Assembly (NCBI GenBank): GCA_003021755.1
Contig: PXQZ01000011.1
Span: 4,118 to 14,569 of the forward strand
DNA length: 10,452 bases
Origin: Halobacteriales archaeon QH_8_67_36
GTDB lineage: Archaea > Halobacteriota > Halobacteria > Halobacteriales > Haloarculaceae
Direction of reading: 5' to 3'
This document shows positions 7,814 through 10,452 of this stretch, piece after piece. The translations under genes were made by a program, and so were the position numbers. The first letter of the stretch is position 1; each line of letters starts with the position of its first letter. The notes under the pieces are model-generated. The model saw nothing but the letters and a program-made list of their open reading frames with translations, was not told the DNA's origin and did no database searches.

Positions 7814-8818
7814 TTACTCGCCGTCGGTGCTATTCGTGCCGCCGGTGTTATATTCTTCGAGTTTCGAGAGGTTCTCGTCGCGCAGCTCCGTGCTGGACGG
7901 GACGTAGCCGATCTCCTGGACCGTGTCGGTTTCGGCGTTCTCGAGATAGTACTCCATGAAGGCGTACACCTGTTCTTTCTCCTTCAGCGAGGACTCCGCG
8001 GCGTAGATGAACAGCGGCCGGGCCATCGGGTAGGAGCCGTCCTTGGCGGTGTCCAGGCCCGGCTCGGTGCAGCCACTGCCACCGTCGACGGAGAGCGCCT
8101 TGACGTCGTCCTCGTTGGAACTGTAGTACGCATAGCCGAAGTACCCCATCGCGTAGTCGTTGTCCTGAATCCCCGCGACGATGGTCTCGTCGTCCTCGGT
8201 CGGCTGGTGTCGAGCCGTGTGCTGGTAGTCCTCGCCGACGATGTTCGAGTTGAACCAGTCGTAGGTCCCCGACGTCTCGGCCGGACCGTACAGCACGATC
8301 TCCTCGTCGGGCCACTCGTCACGCACGTCGGACCAGTTCCGGGCACCGCCGTCGCGCCATATCTGGGACATCTCATCGGGTGTTACGCAGTCGACCCAGT
8401 CGGCGTTGTTGTTGACCGCCATCGTCAGCGCGTCGCCGGCGATTTCGAACTCGACGGGGTTGACGTCGTTCGAACCACACTGCTCGACTTCACTGTCCTT
8501 GATGGGACGGGAAGCGCCGTTAACGTCGGCATCGCCGGGGCAGAAGAAGTTCTTGAAGCCGCCACCGCTCCCCGTGGGGTCGGCAGTGACGTTGACTTCG
8601 GAGTGCTCGTTCATGAAGCCCTCAGCGAACGTGTCGGAGATAGGGAAGACGGTACTACTCCCTTTTACGATGACATCGCCCGAAAGTCCTTCGGATTCCG
8701 CTCCGCTCGTGTTCTCGGTGCACCCGGCAAGCGCGACGGCGCCCGTAGCGCCGGTCGCCGCGATGAATTTCCGCCGTGAGATGCTGTCTGAGAGCCGCTG
8801 TGGGTCCTGCGTCATCAT
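7814..8818 (-). CDS. pstS: Phosphate-binding lipoprotein PstS
   Basis: This 334-residue solute-binding protein catches phosphate outside the membrane and delivers it to PstC/PstA. The N-terminus has a twin-arginine signal (SRRKF, residues 14-18), a hydrophobic stretch, and a lipobox LAGC (30-33). It should therefore be exported folded by Tat and anchored through a lipid on C33, as is common in haloarchaea. Phosphate-binding loops are KGSSTVFPIS (52-61), PTGSGGGF (81-88), NGASRPI (100-106) and ETSGTYDWF (181-189). It is the first gene of the operon pstS-pstC-pstA-pstB. Two ATG codons sit together at 8818 and 8815 and I cannot separate them; TATA-like boxes at about 26 bp favour a leaderless or near-leaderless start at one of them. 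A TTG at 8833 is open but unsupported. Confidence 0.95.
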   Translation of the reverse strand: MMTQDPQRLSDSISRRKFIAATGATGAVALAGCTENTSGAESEGLSGDVIVKGSSTVFPISDTFAEGFMNEHSEVNVTADPTGSGGGFKNFFCPGDADVNGASRPIKDSEVEQCGSNDVNPVEFEIAGDALTMAVNNNADWVDCVTPDEMSQIWRDGGARNWSDVRDEWPDEEIVLYGPAETSGTYDWFNSNIVGEDYQHTARHQPTEDDETIVAGIQDNDYAMGYFGYAYYSSNEDDVKALSVDGGSGCTEPGLDTAKDGSYPMARPLFIYAAESSLKEKEQVYAFMEYYLENAETDTVQEIGYVPSSTELRDENLSKLEEYNTGGTNSTDGE

Positions 8819-8836
8819 CAGATACAGGCGCAAGGA

Positions 8837-8856
8837 GTATTAAACTCGTTTATAAT
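8837..8856 (-). promoter_or_regulatory. Candidate TATA boxes of the pst operon
   Basis: Two overlapping choices exist on the minus strand: TTTAATAC (plus positions 8837-8844) and ATTATAAA (8849-8856). The first would start transcription near 8814, at the twin ATG of pstS. The second would start it near 8826 and leave a leader of about 8-11 nt. The first box is flanked by GAGT/ACTC arms (8835-8838, 8844-8847), so it lies inside a small dyad that could also be a protein-binding site. Confidence 0.5.
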
Positions 8857-8918
8857 AGGTGTATATCGGGGTATGAGTGCTCAGTAATAATAATTACGAG
8901 TACGAGTGGTATAATCTA

Positions 8919-8955
8919 CTCAATAGTGTATAGAACACTCCCGATAGCTATTGAG
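8919..8955. repeat. Nested inverted repeats in the AT-rich pstS upstream region
   Basis: Outer arms CTCAATAG (8919-8926) and CTATTGAG (8948-8955) are perfect 8-bp complements 21 nt apart. Inside are AGTGT (8925-8929) and ACACT (8935-8939), and an 8-bp palindrome ATAGCTAT (8944-8951). A tandem ACGAGT pair (8896-8907) lies just before. The surrounding 8830-8955 stretch is clearly AT-richer than the flanking genes. It sits about 60-100 bp upstream of the pstS TATA boxes, where an activator of phosphate-starvation transcription could bind. No regulator can be named from sequence. Confidence 0.4.
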
Positions 8956-9042
8956 ACGAGCCGGTAGGACGGGTGACCGGCAGCCTGCCCGCGCCGACGC
9001 GAGCACCGGTCATCCATAGTCAACGAACGTGTTAGAAAGGTG

Positions 9043-9049
9043 TTAAAAG
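9043..9049 (+). promoter_or_regulatory. TATA-like box of the CBS/ParB-like gene
   Basis: TTAAAAG is centred about 25 bp before the ATG at 9071, the exact spacing for a leaderless haloarchaeal transcript. A purine-rich AGAAAGG just upstream could act as the TFB recognition element. No Shine-Dalgarno sequence precedes the ATG. Confidence 0.6.
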
Positions 9050-9070
9050 TACCGGGCGTCGAGAGACCCC

Positions 9071-9871
9071 ATGGGCCAGATGGCAGTCGACGAGATACGC
9101 GTCGGCACGTATCTCGCCGACGTGGACCCAGTCAGTCCCGACGCGTGGGTGACCGACGTCGTCGACCGACTCAAGGCGGCCAGACAGTACGGTGACTTGC
9201 CGGTGTGTGACACGGACGGCGCCCTGCTGGGCTGTGTCGGCGCTATCGACCTCGTCGAGGTGCCCGGCGACGTACGAGCCGAGGCGGTCATGCGACCCGA
9301 CCCCGTCGTTCTCCGTCCGGAGATGACAGTGAAAAACGCCGCCCGCGTCGTCTTCCGCACGGGCCAGCAGTCGCTCCCGGTCGTCGACGACGACGGCCAG
9401 TATCTCGGCGTCTTCTCGAACGGCGACGCCGTCCGGAGCCAGATAGAGCGGACGACCCCCTCGAAGGTCGAAAGCACCCGCACCCTGCTGGAACGGACCA
9501 CCGGCACGGCCGTGTCAGCGACCGAGCGCGAGGTCGACGTTTCGTCGCTGATTCCGACACAGCGGGAGGTCCACGCCGACGAACTCGAAGGGCGCAAGTA
9601 CGAGCTCCGGAACGGGCTCGCGGAGCCGCTCATCGTCGTCGCCTACGGCGCCGAAACGCTGCTCATCGACGGTCACCACCGGGCGCTCGCCGCCAGCCAG
9701 CTCGACGTCGAGTCGCTGCCGGCTCACGTCCTCACCGTCTCGCCCGATGACGTCGACGAACTGGGCTTTCGCCGAACGGCGCGGCTCGGCGGGCTCCGCT
9801 CGCTCGACGACATCGAGGTCATCGACTCGGCCCGGCATCCCCTCATCGAGAAGACGGAACCGGCCGGGTGA
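9071..9871 (+). CDS. Two CBS domains plus ParB-like domain protein
   Basis: This 266-residue soluble protein has a CBS pair and a C-terminal ParB/sulfiredoxin-like domain. CBS 1 spans about 12-63 (ADVDPVSPDAWVTDVVDRLK...LPVCDTDGALLGCVGAIDL). CBS 2 spans about 73-125 (VMRPDPVVLRPEMTVKNAA...LPVVDDDGQYLGVFSNGDAV). CBS pairs usually bind adenine nucleotides and act as sensors. The third domain spans about 155-225: IPTQREVHADELEG, then LIDGHHRALAA (198-208), a pattern found in the ParB nuclease-like fold, where DGHHR occupies the nucleotide-binding position. No helix-turn-helix follows, so a chromosome-partition role is unlikely. The start follows a leaderless-spaced promoter; ATG at 9080 is an alternative. 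It is divergent from pstS and shares the intergenic region, which hints at a link to phosphate or energy state. The exact role is unknown. Confidence 0.85.
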   Translation: MGQMAVDEIRVGTYLADVDPVSPDAWVTDVVDRLKAARQYGDLPVCDTDGALLGCVGAIDLVEVPGDVRAEAVMRPDPVVLRPEMTVKNAARVVFRTGQQSLPVVDDDGQYLGVFSNGDAVRSQIERTTPSKVESTRTLLERTTGTAVSATEREVDVSSLIPTQREVHADELEGRKYELRNGLAEPLIVVAYGAETLLIDGHHRALAASQLDVESLPAHVLTVSPDDVDELGFRRTARLGGLRSLDDIEVIDSARHPLIEKTEPAG

Positions 9872-10252
9872 ACACAGCCACCCGGGCCAGGACACGACCC
9901 CAGGCCGCTCGGTCAGTGCTGACGTTGATACGGACCGCAGTTTGCTGTTCTGTTGGCTCGGACACTGTCCGAGGATGCGCAACAAAAATACGTCGGGTCG
10001 TCATCCGGCTACTGTCCGACCACTCTTGAATGGCTACCCGAATCCCCGTACGGCCGTCAACGAACGAGTTTTTCAGTGGGGGCAGTCTACGACACATCGG
10101 TGGCGATGACGAGCAGTTACCCCCGCTGAGCCCCTTGTGACGATAGCTTACACTGAGCCACCACTCCAGACCGGACAGCGATGGCTTCGCCGAGAGACGC
10201 GCCCGCTGATCACCGATTGCAATCCCGTCGATAGAGTGATGTGTCAATTTCC
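9872..10252. other. Region without a recognisable gene
   Basis: About 380 nt between the CBS/ParB-like stop and the glpA-like remnant. All frames were read. The longest open one (minus strand, 9843-10247) gives a peptide unlike any haloarchaeal family I know and with non-halophilic composition, so I do not call it. The stretch holds a short dyad at 9957-9973 and a T-run at 10069-10073. Given the decayed gene next to it, this may be an eroded remnant, but I see no transposase or terminal repeats. Confidence 0.5.
9957..9973. repeat. 17-nt near-perfect palindrome CTCGGACACTGTCCGAG
   Basis: Arms of 8 bp surround one central base. As an RNA hairpin it would need to open to a 6-bp stem with a 5-nt loop. 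Its right part, ACTGTCCGA, recurs at 10011-10019. It could be an operator or a weak terminator after the CBS/ParB-like gene; neither is established. Confidence 0.3.
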
Positions 10253-10452
10253 ATGATGATACAGGGTATCACACGAGGCGAACACACTCGTCGTCGGCGG
10301 CAGTGCCACCGGCGCCGGAATCGCTCGCAACCCCGCGCTTCGCGGCGTGAACGTGACGCTCGTCAAGCGGGGCGGCATCGACAGCGGGACCTCCGGCCGT
10401 TCTCACGGGCTGCTCTACAGCGGTCTGCTACGCCGAGGCTGACCGCATGGGC
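10253..10452 (+). pseudogene. glpA: Degraded start of anaerobic glycerol-3-phosphate dehydrogenase subunit A, cut by window edge
   Basis: From about 10284 the frame reads TLVVGGSATGAGIARNPALRG, then NVTLVKRGGIDSGTSGRSHGLLYSG, which aligns with the FAD-binding N-terminus of GlpA-type FAD-dependent glycerol-3-phosphate dehydrogenases (E. coli: IIGGGATGAGIARDCALRG ... GRNHGLLHSGARYA). That frame has no ATG: the ATG pair at 10253/10256 joins it only if one G of the run 10264-10266 is removed. After YSG (10416-10424) the frame runs to TGA at 10440, while the expected YAEADRMG continues in another frame from 10429, implying a 2-nt loss. Conserved residues are also changed: the third Gly of GGG is Ser, Asp after AR is Asn, the ribose-binding Glu is Lys, and His of HSG is Tyr. 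With two frame breaks and a damaged FAD site this cannot be functional. It would have fed glycerol-3-phosphate to dihydroxyacetone phosphate. Confidence 0.75.

Noticed and set aside
8833..8833. TTG at 8833 as the pstS start
   Set aside because: It lies upstream of or at the predicted transcript start, lacks a ribosome binding site, and twin ATG codons follow at 8818 and 8815.
9019..10066. GTCAACGAACG occurring at 9019-9029 and 10056-10066, flanking the CBS/ParB-like gene as possible mobile-element repeats
   Set aside because: An 11-base match is expected several times by chance in 10 kb, similar words occur inside otsA, and there is no transposase or terminal inverted repeat.
9843..10247. 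Minus-strand open frame of 134 codons
   Set aside because: It overlaps the 3' end of the CBS/ParB-like gene, matches no family I know and lacks the acidic composition of the other proteins.

Overview
The window looks like chromosomal DNA of an extremely halophilic archaeon (class Halobacteria). It is GC-rich, the proteins are strongly acidic (Asp/Glu-rich, Lys-poor), the substrate-binding protein has a Tat-type lipoprotein signal, and several genes have a TATA-like box about 26 bp before the start codon and no Shine-Dalgarno sequence, as in leaderless haloarchaeal transcripts. I cannot name the genus from the sequence.

Layout. (1) 1-723, minus strand: a metallo-beta-lactamase-fold hydrolase cut by the left edge. 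(2) 724-928: short region with divergent promoters. (3) 929-3291, plus strand: a two-gene operon for trehalose synthesis, otsA then otsB, 2 nt apart. (4) 3347-8818, minus strand: a phosphate ABC uptake operon in the order pstS-pstC-pstA-pstB, followed 5 nt later by a phoU-like regulator whose reading frame is broken by four small indels. The otsAB and pst operons converge, with 55 nt between their stop codons. (5) 8819-9070: AT-rich regulatory region between pstS and a divergent gene. (6) 9071-9871, plus strand: a protein with two CBS domains and a ParB-like domain. (7) 9872-10252: no recognisable gene. (8) 10253 to the right edge, plus strand: the decayed start of an anaerobic glycerol-3-phosphate dehydrogenase subunit A (glpA-like).

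How the genes fit together. PstS would bind phosphate outside the cell, PstC and PstA form the membrane channel, and PstB powers transport. The phoU-like gene would normally couple transport to regulation but cannot be read as one protein here. OtsA and OtsB would make trehalose, or a related sugar osmolyte, from a nucleotide-sugar and glucose-6-phosphate. The CBS/ParB-like protein faces pstS across a shared regulatory region, so a link to phosphate or nucleotide status is possible but unproven.

The most notable signals are the phoU-like gene with indels of -1, +2, -2 and +1 (net zero), the degraded glpA-like gene, the unusually long PstA with about 285 extra N-terminal residues, and nested dyad repeats upstream of pstS. 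I found no CRISPR array, tRNA, rRNA or intact mobile element, and no convincing new multi-gene system.
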